Part shown: in pieces, positions 16,411 through 25,454 of the stretch
How the letters are laid out: every line of letters begins with the position of its first letter
How positions within the stretch are numbered: position 1 is the stretch's first letter
Assembly: GCF_000725625.1 (NCBI RefSeq)
Contig: NZ_JOHS01000003.1
Coordinates: forward strand, 1 to 64,000
Length of the DNA: 64,000 nt
Direction: 5' to 3'
Source of the DNA: Streptomyces sp. NRRL F-6676
GTDB taxonomy: Bacteria; Actinomycetota; Actinomycetes; Streptomycetales; Streptomycetaceae
The notes under the pieces: generated by a model
Databases searched by the model: none
The model's input: the letters and a program-made list of their open reading frames with translations, nothing else
What the model was told of the DNA's origin: nothing
Translations under genes and position numbers: made by a program

Positions 16411-17127
16411 ATGACGTCCCCCGAGACCCAGCCGCCCGCCCCCGAGCCGTCTTCCCGCCCCGACCGGGTCCACCGCTCCTCGGCCGGCATCGCCGGCGGG
16501 GTGGTGCTGCTCGCCCTGGTGGCGTGGCTCGGCATCGACGCGCTGGTCGTCGGCAAGGGCCGTACGCCGTGGCTGGCGCTGGCGGCGATGATCGTGATCG
16601 TGCCGCTGGTGAGCGCGTTCACGCTGCGTCCGGCCGTCTTCGTGAACGACGACCGGCTGCGCGTGCGCAACCCGTTCCGGGTGATCGTGCTGCCGTGGGG
16701 CTCGGTGGCCTCGCTGCGCTCCGGCTACTCCAACGAGGTGGTCGCGACCAGCGGGACGAAGTACCAGCTGTGGGCGGTGCCGGTGTCGCTGCGCGGGCGG
16801 AAGCGGGCGGCGCGGCACGAGGCGCGGCAGACGGCGGAGGGGATCGGCGGGGCCGGCGTCGGCCGGGGCGGCCCCGGCCGGCGGGGCGGGATGCTCGGCG
16901 GCCTGGGAGGCGGCTTCGGCGGCCGGGGGGCCGGGGCCGGGGCCGGCACCGAGGGGCCCGTGCGGGCGCAGACGGACCAGATCATGGACGACCTGAAGGA
17001 GTTCGCCGAGCGGCGGGGCGGGGCCGAGGCGGCGCAGGGGGAGCCGAGTGTGCGGTGGGCGTACGAGGTGCTCGGTCCGGTGGCCGCGGGCCTGATCGTC
17101 TTCGCCGTCCTCCTGGCGACGGGCTGA
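16411..17127 (+). CDS. PH-domain membrane protein
   Basis: A 238-residue protein with two adjacent membrane helices (about 28-47 and 53-70), a bacterial PH domain after them (LRPAVFVNDDRLRVRNPFRV, LPWGSVASLRSGY, KYQLWAVPVSLRGRKRA), a Gly/Arg-rich low-complexity linker (about 148-175) and a third helix at the C-terminus (GPVAAGLIVFAVLLAT). This type is conserved in actinobacteria with unknown function. It stands just upstream of a NarL-type two-component system but has its own gap of 37 bp, so co-transcription is possible rather than shown. Confidence 0.82.
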   Translation: MTSPETQPPAPEPSSRPDRVHRSSAGIAGGVVLLALVAWLGIDALVVGKGRTPWLALAAMIVIVPLVSAFTLRPAVFVNDDRLRVRNPFRVIVLPWGSVASLRSGYSNEVVATSGTKYQLWAVPVSLRGRKRAARHEARQTAEGIGGAGVGRGGPGRRGGMLGGLGGGFGGRGAGAGAGTEGPVRAQTDQIMDDLKEFAERRGGAEAAQGEPSVRWAYEVLGPVAAGLIVFAVLLATG

Positions 17128-17164
17128 CCCCCGGGCGTCCTTCCGCGACACATAGGCTGTGCCC

Positions 17165-18409
17165 ATGACCTCAGCGCAGGAGGAAGGCCCCCGCGCGCTG
17201 TTCGCAGGGGCTTCCCACAGGTGGGTGCGGCTGCTGCCGTGGGGTGTGGCGTTCGTGCTGTGCGTCGCGCTGCTGCCCACGACCATCGTGGTCCTCACCG
17301 CCGACTACGGTCTGAATGGGGGTGTCGCCGCCGCGCTGGCCGTCGCGCAGGCCGCGCCGCTGCTGCTCGCCGTCGTACGGCCGCTCCTCGCCTGGTACGT
17401 GGTGTTCGCCGCGGACGTGGCCGGGGCGCTCGCGCTGCTCGCCGTCGACTTCCCGGAGCGGCTGCTGTGGCCGTTCCCGCCCACGGGGATCGTCGGGTAC
17501 GTCGGTCTCTGCCTCGCCCTGGGCCTGCGCGAGCGGCGCCGGACGCTGGTCCTCGTGTGGCTGGCCACGGCGGGCGCGAACGTGGGCCTGGGGTTCGCCG
17601 CACCCCACGGCTACGGCGCCAGGGAGCTGCTGCTCACCATCCTCGGGGGCGTCGCGCTCCTGCTGGGCGGGGTGCTCCGTGAGCGGTCCGAGGTGCAGCG
17701 CAGGCTGGCCGAGCAGGAGACGATCAGCGAGGCCGAGCGCGGCCGGCGGACGCTGCTGGAGGAACGCGCCCGGATCGCCCGCGAGCTGCACGACGTGGTG
17801 GCACACCACATGTCCGTCATCACGGTGCAGGCGAACACCGCGGAGTACCGCCTCGAGAGGCTGCCGCAGGACGTGCGCGAGGAGTTCACGTCCATCGCGG
17901 GAACCGCGCGCGAGTCGCTCGGCGAGATGCGCAGGCTCCTCGGTGTGCTGCGCAACGAGGAGTCGCAGGGCGAGCTCGTGCCCCAGCCCGGACTGGCGCA
18001 GGTCGGGCAGCTGGTGGAGGCGACGGCGAGGGCCCGCGGACCGGTGGAGTTCAGCCCCTGCGACGTCGAGGTCGACGTGCCCGAGGCCGTGGGCCTGTCC
18101 GCCTACCGGATCGTCCAGGAGTCCCTCGCGAACGTCGTGCGGCATGCGCCGGGCGCGCGCACGCGGGTGTCGCTGTCGGTGGCGGAGTCCGATCCGGGGG
18201 AGGGCGCGTGGCTCACCGTCCTCGTCGTCAACGGCCCGCCGCCGACACCGCCCGCCGCGCCGCTGGAGACGAGTGGCACCGGGCACGGTCTCGTCGGCAT
18301 GCGCGAACGGGTGCGGCTCGTCGGCGGCACCCTCGACGTGGGGCCGCTGCCGGACGGCGGCTTCCGCGTCGCGGCACGACTTCCGCTCACCGAAAAGGAC
18401 CCCACGTGA
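17165..18409 (+). CDS. NarL-type sensor histidine kinase
   Basis: A 414-residue HisKA_3 sensor kinase. The N-terminal third holds several hydrophobic segments (about residues 15-155), giving a multi-pass membrane sensor without a large outer loop. The phospho-acceptor is in ARIARELHDVVAHHMSVITV and the ATPase domain ends with GTGHGLVGMRERV. Its stop overlaps the GTG of the response regulator gene (GTGA). The pair is followed by an ABC exporter operon, the common arrangement in which a small membrane-sensing kinase controls the adjacent exporter in response to envelope stress or an antimicrobial. The ligand is unknown. Confidence 0.92.
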   Translation: MTSAQEEGPRALFAGASHRWVRLLPWGVAFVLCVALLPTTIVVLTADYGLNGGVAAALAVAQAAPLLLAVVRPLLAWYVVFAADVAGALALLAVDFPERLLWPFPPTGIVGYVGLCLALGLRERRRTLVLVWLATAGANVGLGFAAPHGYGARELLLTILGGVALLLGGVLRERSEVQRRLAEQETISEAERGRRTLLEERARIARELHDVVAHHMSVITVQANTAEYRLERLPQDVREEFTSIAGTARESLGEMRRLLGVLRNEESQGELVPQPGLAQVGQLVEATARARGPVEFSPCDVEVDVPEAVGLSAYRIVQESLANVVRHAPGARTRVSLSVAESDPGEGAWLTVLVVNGPPPTPPAAPLETSGTGHGLVGMRERVRLVGGTLDVGPLPDGGFRVAARLPLTEKDPT

Positions 18410-19080
18410 CGACCCGCGTGATCATCGTCGACGACCAGGCCATGGTGCGGGCCGGGTTCGCCGCCCTGCTCGCCGCCCAGAGCGACATCGACGTGGTGGG
18501 CGAGGCCCCCGACGGCGCGCAGGGCGTCGAGCTGAGCCGGCGTACGCACCCCGACGTCGTCCTGATGGACGTGCGGATGCCCGAGATGGACGGCCTGGAG
18601 GCCACCCGCCGGCTGCTCACGCCGTCGCCGGGGGTGACCCACCGGCCGCGCGTCCTGATGCTCACCACCTTCGACGTCGACGACTACGTGTACGAGGCGC
18701 TGCGGGCCGGCGCGAGCGGCTTCCTGCTGAAGGACGCGCCGCCGGCCGACCTCATCGCGGCGGTCCGCGTCGTGGCCTCGGGCGACGCGCTGCTCGCCCC
18801 CTCCGTGACGCGCCGCCTCATCGCGGACTTCGCCCAGCAGCGCCCCGCCGCCCGGGGCAGGCCCGCGCAGCGGCTCAAGGGGCTGACCGAACGCGAGACC
18901 GAGGTCCTCACCCTGGTGGCCCGCGGCCAGTCGAACGGGGAGATCGCGCAGACCCTGGTGCTGGCCGAACAGACGGTGAAGACGCACGTCAGCCGCGTCC
19001 TCACCAAGCTCGACCTGCGCGACCGGGCCCAGGCGGTGGTCTTCGCCTACGAGTCGGGGCTGGTGGCCCCGGGCGGGTAG
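18406..19080 (+). CDS. NarL/LuxR-type response regulator
   Basis: A 224-residue regulator: receiver domain with VDDQAMVRAGF and the phospho-acceptor Asp in VVLMDVRMPEMDG, and a LuxR-type helix-turn-helix (GLTERETEVLTLVARGQSNG, then EIAQTLVLAEQTVKTHVSRV). The GTG start overlaps the kinase stop by 4 bp. Just after the gene lies a 22-bp perfect palindrome upstream of the ABC exporter genes, a strong candidate for its binding site. Confidence 0.93.
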   Translation: MTTRVIIVDDQAMVRAGFAALLAAQSDIDVVGEAPDGAQGVELSRRTHPDVVLMDVRMPEMDGLEATRRLLTPSPGVTHRPRVLMLTTFDVDDYVYEALRAGASGFLLKDAPPADLIAAVRVVASGDALLAPSVTRRLIADFAQQRPAARGRPAQRLKGLTERETEVLTLVARGQSNGEIAQTLVLAEQTVKTHVSRVLTKLDLRDRAQAVVFAYESGLVAPGG

Positions 19081-19101
19081 GAGAGCCCCCGCCCCTCCTC
19101 C

Positions 19102-19123
19102 ACCCCCTACCGCGGTAGGGGGT
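19102..19123. promoter_or_regulatory. 22-bp perfect palindrome, putative operator of the ABC exporter
   Basis: Positions 19102-19123 are self-complementary over all 22 bases, centred on TACCGCGGTA with CCCC and GGGG flanks. There is no loop and no T-run, which argues against a terminator. It lies 21 bp after the response regulator stop and about 90 bp before the exporter ATPase gene, with a TATGAC-like -10 near 19141. Response-regulator operator is the likely role. Confidence 0.65.
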
Positions 19124-19214
19124 CCGCATTGGCTCCCCGGTATGACGCCCGGGGCACAGCCGTCCCCGCACTCTTCACCCGTCACGGGAATCGCGGACGA
19201 GGGAGAGACGGGAC

Positions 19215-20096
19215 ATGAGGCTACGCAAGGGCAAGCGGCAGAAGGCGGACAGCGGGCCGGAGGTGGACAGCCGGCCGGCGGCGGACAACCCGCGCGAGGC
19301 CGGCAGCCGGACCGAAGCGCCGGCCGCCACGCCCGGCCTCGCCGTCGAACTGCGCGACGTCCGGCGGCAGTACGGGCGCGGGGCGGGCGCCGTGCACGCC
19401 CTCGCCGGCATCGACCTGGGACTGCCGCGCGGCACGTTCACCGCGGTCATGGGCCCCTCCGGATCGGGGAAGTCCACCTTCCTCCAGTGCGCCGCCGGGC
19501 TCGACCGGCCGACGTCGGGGTCCGTGCGCCTCGGCGGCACGGAGATCACCGGCATGAAGGAGAACGAGCTCACCGAACTGCGCCGCAGCCGCCTCGGCTT
19601 CGTCTTCCAGGCGTTCAACCTGCTGCCGTCGCTGACCGTGGAGCAGAACGTGCTGCTCCCCATGCGCCTGGCCGGACAGCGCCAGGACCGGCACCTGGCC
19701 GAGGAGGTGCTCGCCCGGGTCGGGCTCGCCGACAAGGCGCGGCGCCGGCCCGGAGAGCTCTCCGGCGGTCAGCAGCAGCGTGTGGCCGTCGCCCGCGCCC
19801 TGGTCACCGGACCCGACGTGATCTTCGCGGACGAACCCACCGGCGCCCTCGACACCGGCACCGCCGCCGAGGTCCTCGGCCTGCTGCGCAACGCCGTGGA
19901 CTCCCTCGGCGCCACGGTCGTCATGGTCACCCACGACCCGATGGCGGCCTCCTGGGCCGACCGCGTGCTGTTCCTCGCCGACGGCGCCTTCGCCGACCGC
20001 ATCGAACGCGGTTCGGCGGAGCAGATCGCGGCACGGATGGCTGTGCTCACCTCCCGTGCCTCGCGCACGGGCGCGCCGGTGGAGGTGACCGTATGA
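19215..20096 (+). CDS. ABC transporter ATP-binding protein (MacB/LolD type)
   Basis: A 293-residue ATPase with a roughly 40-residue charged N-terminal extension before the domain. Walker A is GPSGSGKST, the Q-loop region is FVFQAFNLLPSLTVEQN, the signature is LSGGQQQRVAVARAL and Walker B is VIFADEPTGALD. The pattern is that of MacB/LolD-type exporters, which use mechanotransmission with an FtsX-type permease. The ATGA overlap with the permease gene shows one operon. Probably exports or removes an envelope-acting compound under control of the upstream two-component system. Confidence 0.93.
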   Translation: MRLRKGKRQKADSGPEVDSRPAADNPREAGSRTEAPAATPGLAVELRDVRRQYGRGAGAVHALAGIDLGLPRGTFTAVMGPSGSGKSTFLQCAAGLDRPTSGSVRLGGTEITGMKENELTELRRSRLGFVFQAFNLLPSLTVEQNVLLPMRLAGQRQDRHLAEEVLARVGLADKARRRPGELSGGQQQRVAVARALVTGPDVIFADEPTGALDTGTAAEVLGLLRNAVDSLGATVVMVTHDPMAASWADRVLFLADGAFADRIERGSAEQIAARMAVLTSRASRTGAPVEVTV

Positions 20097-22627
20097 AGCG
20101 CCCCAACGGACTCGCCCGTGAGGCCGTCCGCTTCAAGCCCGCGTCCTTCGCGGGGACCTTCCTCGCGCTGCTGATGTCCGCACTGATCGTCTCGACCTGC
20201 GGAATCCTGCTCGAGACCAGCCTGCGCGCCTCGGTGCCGCCGGAGCGCTACGCGAACGCGCCGGTCGTCGCGGCCGCGGACCAGAACGAGTACGTCGTCA
20301 CCGGCAGCGGCGAGGACGAGGAGAGGGAGGCGACACCGCTGCCGGACACGGCACGGATGGACGCCGCCCTGGCGGCGAAGGCCGCCAAGGCACCGGGCGT
20401 GGCCGCGGCCGTCGCCGACTTCACCTTCCCGGTGCGCACGGCGCACGACGGCGCGGGCTCCGGCGCGCGCGACCTGCGCGTACCGGGCGGGGTGCTCACC
20501 GCGCACGGATGGGGCTCGCACGCCTTCACCGGCACCGCGCTGAGCAGCGGTTCCGCGCCCGGCGCGGGCGAGGTCGTGCTCGACGCGGGCACCGCCCGCG
20601 CCGCGCACGCCGCCGTCGGCGACACCGTGGTCCTGGAGACCGCCGCCGGCCGGCAGGACTTCCGCGTCGCCGGCGTCGCCCAGGCCGGACCCGGGGACAC
20701 CGCCCGCGACCCCGGCCCCCTGGCCTGGTTCGCCGACGACCGGGCCGGCACGCTCGCCGGGCACCCCGGCACCGTCGACGCCGTGGCCGTACTGGCCGAG
20801 CACGGCACGGACACCGACGCCCTCGCCGACGCCGTGCGGCATGCCCTGGCCGGCTCCGGTGTCCAGATCAACACCGGCGACGACCGCGGTGGCGTCGAGG
20901 ACCCCGGCCTCGGGTACGCCAAGGTGACGCTCTTCGGGATCGGCGGCTCCTTCGGCGGCATCGCCGCGATCGTCGCGGTCTTCACCGCCGCCGGGACCGT
21001 CGCGCTCTCGGTCGGGCAGCGGGCCCGCGAGTTCGCCCTGCTGCGCGCCATCGGGGCCACCCCGCGGCAGATCCGCCGCGCCGTCGCCTCCGAGGCACTG
21101 CTCGTCGCGCCGCTCGCCGGGATCGTCGGCTGCCTGCCCGGCATCGGGCTCGCCCACTGGTGGTTCGGGCAGTTGCAGGACCGCGGCGCGGTCCCGCACA
21201 GCGTGGAGCTGCACGTCTCCGGGTTCCCGCTGCTCGCCGCCGTCGTCATGGGGCTGCTCACCGCGCTCGGCGCCGGCTGGGCGGCCGGGCGGCGGCCCGC
21301 GAGGATCAAGCCGGGGCAGGCCCTGTCCGAGGCGTCGGTGGAGCGGCTGCGGCCCGGCGTGGTCCGTACCGCCCTCGGCGTCGTCGCCCTCGTCGGTGGC
21401 GCGGTCCTCACCGGTGTGTCCGCCAGCTCCGCCGGGGACGACGCGGCCGGCGCCGCCCTCGGTGTCGTCATGTGCTTCATGCTCGCCGTCGGGTTGCTCG
21501 GCCCGCTGGTGGCGCGGCTGTGCGCGGGCCTGTTCGGCCTCCCGCTGCGCTCCGCCGGCCCGGCCGCCGGGCTCGCGGCCGCCAACTCCCGCGCCAACGC
21601 CCGCCGTCTCGCCTCCGCGATCACCCCGATCGCGCTCGCCGTGGCGTTCTCCTCGACCCTCGTGTTCATGAACACGAGCCAGAACCACGCCGCCGACAAG
21701 CAGCTGCGCGCGGGCATCACCGCGGACCACGTGGTGACGGACCCGGCCGGCCTCCCGGTCGACACGGTCGCCCGCGCCGACCGCGCACCGGGCGTCCGCA
21801 CGGCCGTCGGACTGCTGAACACGCAGGTGCTGGTGCCGACCGGCTCCGGCGAGTTCAAGTCGCTCCTGGGCGCCGCGACCCAGGGCGTCACCGGCTCCGG
21901 CGCCGAACTCGCGGAGGTCGAGGACCTGGACGTGCGCGACGGCAGCCTCGACCGGCTCGGCGAGGGCCGCATCGCCATCGACCGGACCCTCGCGGACTCG
22001 GCGGACGCCGGCGTCGGCGACCGGCTCCCGCTCTACCTCCCCGACGGCACCGAGGTCAGCCCCGAGATCGTCGCCGTCTACGGCCGCGGTCTCGGCCTGG
22101 CCACGGTGACCATGGACCGGGCGTCCCTGGACGGGCACGTCACCTCGGCCTTCGACAGCACGCTGCTGGTACGGGGCGGCTCGGAGAAGTCGCTCGCCGC
22201 CCTGGGCGAGGTCACCGACGTCTCCGGCTTCGCCACCGAGCAGAGCCTGGACGCGAAGACGGGGGCCTGGCTGAACAACACCATGGCCGCGGTCCTCGGC
22301 GGCTTCGCGGCCGTCGCCGCCGTCAACACCCTGGTGATGACGGTCCTGGACCGCCGCCGCGAACTGGGCACCCTGCGCCTCGTCGGCTCCACCCGGCGCC
22401 AGGTGATGACGATGCTCCGCTGGGAGGGCCTGCTGGTGGCGGTGGTGGGCCTGGTCCTCGGCTCCGCGATCGCCACGGCCACGCTCGTTCCGATGATGAG
22501 CGGCGTCACCGGCGACGCCCCGTACGTGCCCCCGCTGCTGTTCGGCTCCTTCGCGGTCGCCGCCGGCGGCCTGGCCCTCCTCGCGGTCACCCTCCCGGCC
22601 CGTGCGGTACTCCGCCGCTGGTCATGA
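20093..22627 (+). CDS. FtsX-family ABC transporter permease
   Basis: An 844-residue permease with two FtsX-type halves. The first helix is near residues 20-38, followed by a large extracytoplasmic domain and FtsX helices (SFGGIAAIVAVFTAAGTVAL, REFALLRAIGATPRQIRR). A second set follows an internal helix-rich stretch and another outer domain, ending with NTLVMTVLDRRRELGTLRLV and a final pair of helices. The length and duplicated layout match the large permeases of actinobacterial ATPase-permease exporters. Start ATG overlaps the ATPase stop. Two terminator hairpins lie just after the gene. Confidence 0.92.
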   Translation: MKRPNGLAREAVRFKPASFAGTFLALLMSALIVSTCGILLETSLRASVPPERYANAPVVAAADQNEYVVTGSGEDEEREATPLPDTARMDAALAAKAAKAPGVAAAVADFTFPVRTAHDGAGSGARDLRVPGGVLTAHGWGSHAFTGTALSSGSAPGAGEVVLDAGTARAAHAAVGDTVVLETAAGRQDFRVAGVAQAGPGDTARDPGPLAWFADDRAGTLAGHPGTVDAVAVLAEHGTDTDALADAVRHALAGSGVQINTGDDRGGVEDPGLGYAKVTLFGIGGSFGGIAAIVAVFTAAGTVALSVGQRAREFALLRAIGATPRQIRRAVASEALLVAPLAGIVGCLPGIGLAHWWFGQLQDRGAVPHSVELHVSGFPLLAAVVMGLLTALGAGWAAGRRPARIKPGQALSEASVERLRPGVVRTALGVVALVGGAVLTGVSASSAGDDAAGAALGVVMCFMLAVGLLGPLVARLCAGLFGLPLRSAGPAAGLAAANSRANARRLASAITPIALAVAFSSTLVFMNTSQNHAADKQLRAGITADHVVTDPAGLPVDTVARADRAPGVRTAVGLLNTQVLVPTGSGEFKSLLGAATQGVTGSGAELAEVEDLDVRDGSLDRLGEGRIAIDRTLADSADAGVGDRLPLYLPDGTEVSPEIVAVYGRGLGLATVTMDRASLDGHVTSAFDSTLLVRGGSEKSLAALGEVTDVSGFATEQSLDAKTGAWLNNTMAAVLGGFAAVAAVNTLVMTVLDRRRELGTLRLVGSTRRQVMTMLRWEGLLVAVVGLVLGSAIATATLVPMMSGVTGDAPYVPPLLFGSFAVAAGGLALLAVTLPARAVLRRWS

Positions 22628-22632
22628 CCGGA

Positions 22633-22659
22633 CGGCGCGCCCCGGTCAGGGGCGCGCCG
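22633..22659. terminator. 11-bp stem terminator after the permease gene
   Basis: Arms 22633-22643 (CGGCGCGCCCC) and 22649-22659 are perfectly complementary around a 5-base loop GGTCA, 6 bp after the permease stop. Confidence 0.75.
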
Positions 22660-22685
22660 GGGCCGTACCGGATCCGCGGCTCGGC

Positions 22686-22720
22686 CGTGCGGGCACGAGC
22701 GACCGCGTCGTGCCCGCACG
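22686..22720. terminator. 13-bp stem terminator between convergent genes
   Basis: Arms 22686-22698 (CGTGCGGGCACGA) and 22708-22720 are perfectly complementary with a 9-base loop. It lies between the permease gene and the convergent phosphohexomutase gene and can serve both directions. Confidence 0.75.
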
Positions 22721-22748
22721 CGAGGAACGGACCGCCCCCTCGGGGCGC

Positions 22749-24398
22749 TCAGAGGCCCGCCGCCTCCGACACGTCCCTCTTCAGCGCCGCCAGCAGCGCC
22801 CCCGCCCGCTCCCGCGCCGGCCGCAGGCCGTCCCGGGAGGCGACCGGGACGACGACCTCCAGGTAGCACTTCAGCTTGGGTTCCGTCCCGCTCGGGCGGA
22901 CGATGACCCGGGCGCCGTCCAGGGTGTAGCGCAGACCGTCCGTCGGGGGGAGCCGGTCGGTGCCGCGGGTCAGATCCTCCGCGGCGGTCACCGCGAGGCC
23001 CGCGAGCCGGGCCGGCGGGTGCTCGCGCAGACGGCGCATCGCGTCGGCGATGACGGACAGGTCGTCCACCCGTACCGACAACTGGTCCGTCGCGTGCAGG
23101 CCGTGCTCGACGGCGAGATCGTCGAGGAGGTCGAGCAGGGTGCGTCCCTCGGACTTCAGGCCGGACGCGAGTTCGGTCAGCAGCAGTGCCGCCGTGATGC
23201 CGTCCTTGTCGCGGACCCCGTCCGGGTCGACGCAGTAGCCGAGTGCCTCCTCGTAGCCGTACCGCAGGCCCTCGACGCGGGCGATCCACTTGAAGCCGGT
23301 GAGGGTCTCCTCGTAGCCCAGTCCCGCCGACTCGGCGATCCGGCCGAGGAGGGAGGAGGAGACGATCGACTCCGCGAACGTGCCGGCCGCCCCGCGCCGG
23401 ACCAGATGCGCGGCGAGCAGCGCACCGACCTCGTCGCCGCGCAGCATCCGCCACGCGCCGCCGTCCCGCACGGCGGCGGCGCACCGGTCGGCGTCCGGGT
23501 CGTTGGCGATGATCAGGTCGGGGCCGGCCTCCCGTGCCGTCGCGAACGCCAGGTCCATCGCGCCCGGCTCCTCCGGGTTGGGGAAGGCGACGGTCGGGAA
23601 GTCCGGGTCCGGCTCCGCCTGTTCCGCGACGAGCACCGGCTCGGGGAAGCCGGCCCGCGCGAACGCGGCGAGCAGCGTGTCCTTGCCGACGCCGTGCATC
23701 GCCGTGTAGACGGTACGGGCGGTGCGCGGCGAGCCGGGGGCGAGGACGGCGTCCGTACGGGCGAGATAGGCGTCGAGGACGGAGTCGTCGAGGATCTCCC
23801 AGCCGGAGTCCGGGCGGGGGACGTCCGCCAGGGCGGCGATCGCGTCGATCTCGGCGGCGATCTCCGCGTCCGCGGGCGGCACGATCTGCGAACCGTCCCC
23901 CAGGTACACCTTGTAGCCGTTGTCCCGGGGCGGGTTGTGGCTCGCGGTGACCTCCACGCCGGCCACCGCGCCGAGGTGGCGGATGGCGAAGGCGAGGACG
24001 GGGGTGGGCAGCGGGCGGGGGAGCACCGCCGCGCGCAGGCCCGCGCCGGTCATCACTGCGGCGGTGTCGCGGGCGAAGTCGGCGGACTTGTGGCGGGCGT
24101 CGTAGCCGATGACGACAAGGCCGGCGTCCTGCCCGGCGCCGTGCGGAGTGCCGTTCTTCTTCAGGTACGCGGCGAGACCGGCGGCGGCGCGGATGACGAC
24201 GGAGCGGTTCATGCGCTGGGGACCGGCGCCGAGTTCGCCCCGCAGGCCGGCGGTGCCGAACTGGAGGGTGCCGGAGAAGCGGGCGGTGAGTTCGGGGAGG
24301 TCGGGGGTTTCGAGGAGGGCGGCGAGTTCCTCGCGGGTGTCCGGGTCGGGGTCCTCCGCGAGCCAGGCCTTGGCCTTGGCGAGGAGATCGTCGTGCAC
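22749..24398 (-). CDS. Phosphohexomutase-superfamily enzyme, likely phosphopentomutase
   Basis: A 549-residue alpha-D-phosphohexomutase. Seen: LQFGTAGLRGELGAGPQRMN, the phospho-serine loop EVTASHNPPRDNGYKVYLGD, the Mg-binding loop IIANDPDADRCA, the sugar-specificity region TLTGFKWIA with YEEALGY, and the phosphate-binding loop VIVRPSGTEPKLKCY. Usually annotated as phosphomannomutase/phosphoglucomutase. The length and the SHNPP-DNGYKVY pattern also fit the PGM2 group, which includes phosphopentomutases. Between deoC and purine nucleoside phosphorylase, with no DeoB-type mutase seen, it would supply (deoxy)ribose 1-phosphate to 5-phosphate conversion. That substrate is inference. Confidence 0.9.
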   Translation of the reverse strand: MHDDLLAKAKAWLAEDPDPDTREELAALLETPDLPELTARFSGTLQFGTAGLRGELGAGPQRMNRSVVIRAAAGLAAYLKKNGTPHGAGQDAGLVVIGYDARHKSADFARDTAAVMTGAGLRAAVLPRPLPTPVLAFAIRHLGAVAGVEVTASHNPPRDNGYKVYLGDGSQIVPPADAEIAAEIDAIAALADVPRPDSGWEILDDSVLDAYLARTDAVLAPGSPRTARTVYTAMHGVGKDTLLAAFARAGFPEPVLVAEQAEPDPDFPTVAFPNPEEPGAMDLAFATAREAGPDLIIANDPDADRCAAAVRDGGAWRMLRGDEVGALLAAHLVRRGAAGTFAESIVSSSLLGRIAESAGLGYEETLTGFKWIARVEGLRYGYEEALGYCVDPDGVRDKDGITAALLLTELASGLKSEGRTLLDLLDDLAVEHGLHATDQLSVRVDDLSVIADAMRRLREHPPARLAGLAVTAAEDLTRGTDRLPPTDGLRYTLDGARVIVRPSGTEPKLKCYLEVVVPVASRDGLRPARERAGALLAALKRDVSEAAGL

Positions 24399-24411
24399 GG
24401 GTCAGCCTCTC

Positions 24412-24604
24412 TCGTTGTGGTGGGGGGTGCCTGGGGGGTTTCGCCCCCGCCACCCCTACCCTTCCCGTCCCCCAGGGGCTCCGCCCCTTCGAACCCGACG
24501 CCTCGGAGTTCGGGTGGCCGGTGTCGTGGGGCGGGTGCGGGTGGGTGGGGACTTCTCGCGCGGTTCCCCGCGCCCCTGGCGGGACGCGGCCCCTGCGGGG
24601 CGCC
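24412..24604. repeat. Copy of the composite dispersed intergenic repeat
   Basis: The gap holds block A (GCCACCCCTACCCTTCCCGT, then a CAGGGGCTCCGCCCC hairpin) followed by block B (GGTGGGGACTTCTCGCGCGG, then TTCCCCGCGCCCCTGGCGGG). The same two blocks occur at about 27.03-27.19, 30.41-30.91 and 38.72-39.02 kb. No gene is seen; it separates the mutase and phosphorylase genes, so these may not share one transcript. Confidence 0.7.
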
Positions 24605-25429
24605 TCAGATGCGGTCCAGGACCTTGGTCAGCAGTGCGCCCATGCGGGTCGCGCTGTCGCGGCCGGCCTGGAGGACCTCCTCGTGGTTGAGGGGTTCGCC
24701 GGTCATGCCGGCCGCCAGGTTGGTGACCAGGGAGATGCCCAGGACCTCCGCGCCCGCCTCACGCGCGGCGATCGCTTCGAGGACCGTCGACATGCCGACC
24801 AGGTCCGCGCCGAGCGTCCGCGCCATCCGGATCTCCGCCGGAGTCTCGTAGTGCGGCCCGGGGAACTGGGCGTAGACGCCCTCCTCCAGGCCGGGCTCGA
24901 TCTCCTGGCACAGCGCCCGCAGTCGCGGCGAGTACAGGTCGGTGAGGTCGACGAAGTTCGCGCCCACGATCGGCGAGGTCGCGGTCAGGTTGATGTGGTC
25001 GCTGATCAGCACCGGCTGCCCGGGACGCATCGTCTCGCGCAGACCCCCGCAGCCGTTGGTCAGGACGACCGTCTTGGCGCCGGCGGCGACGGCCGTCCGC
25101 ACGCCGTGGGCGACCGAGGCGACCCCGTGACCCTCGTAGTAGTGGGTGCGGCCGAGGAAGACCAGGGCGCGCTTGCCGCCGACGCGGTACGAGCGCAGTC
25201 GCCCGCCGTGGCCCTCGACGGCCGGCGGCGCGAAGCCGGGCAGGTCGGTGACCAGCAGATCGGCGTCGGGCTCGCCGAGGGCGTCGACGGCGGGGGCCCA
25301 GCCGGAGCCCATCACGAGGGCGACGTCGTGGGTCTCGGCGCCCGTCAGCTCGCGCAGTCGCGCGCCGGCGGTGTCGGCGGCGGCGTAGGGGTCGCCCTGG
25401 CGGTCGTCCGGAAGAAGAGAAGCGTTCAC
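24605..25429 (-). CDS. punA: Purine nucleoside phosphorylase
   Basis: Splits purine (deoxy)nucleosides with phosphate into base and (deoxy)ribose 1-phosphate. The 274-residue length and the motifs [46 protein letters not shown] and [13 protein letters not shown] identify the trimeric (PunA-like) class. The GTG at 25429 was chosen over an in-frame TTG two codons upstream. A perfect CTACGCGCGTAG palindrome lies 25 bp upstream of the GTG, identical to the one before deoC. With the mutase and DeoC it forms a route from purine deoxynucleosides to central metabolism. Confidence 0.94.
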   Translation of the reverse strand: MNASLLPDDRQGDPYAAADTAGARLRELTGAETHDVALVMGSGWAPAVDALGEPDADLLVTDLPGFAPPAVEGHGGRLRSYRVGGKRALVFLGRTHYYEGHGVASVAHGVRTAVAAGAKTVVLTNGCGGLRETMRPGQPVLISDHINLTATSPIVGANFVDLTDLYSPRLRALCQEIEPGLEEGVYAQFPGPHYETPAEIRMARTLGADLVGMSTVLEAIAAREAGAEVLGISLVTNLAAGMTGEPLNHEEVLQAGRDSATRMGALLTKVLDRI

Positions 25430-25454
25430 GCGCAAGAGAGTAGCCGCTTACCGC

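Noticed and set aside
19769..22138. 789-residue minus-strand open frame
   Set aside because: Lies opposite the ABC ATPase and FtsX permease genes, which have complete domain sets. No recognisable domain in the antisense product.
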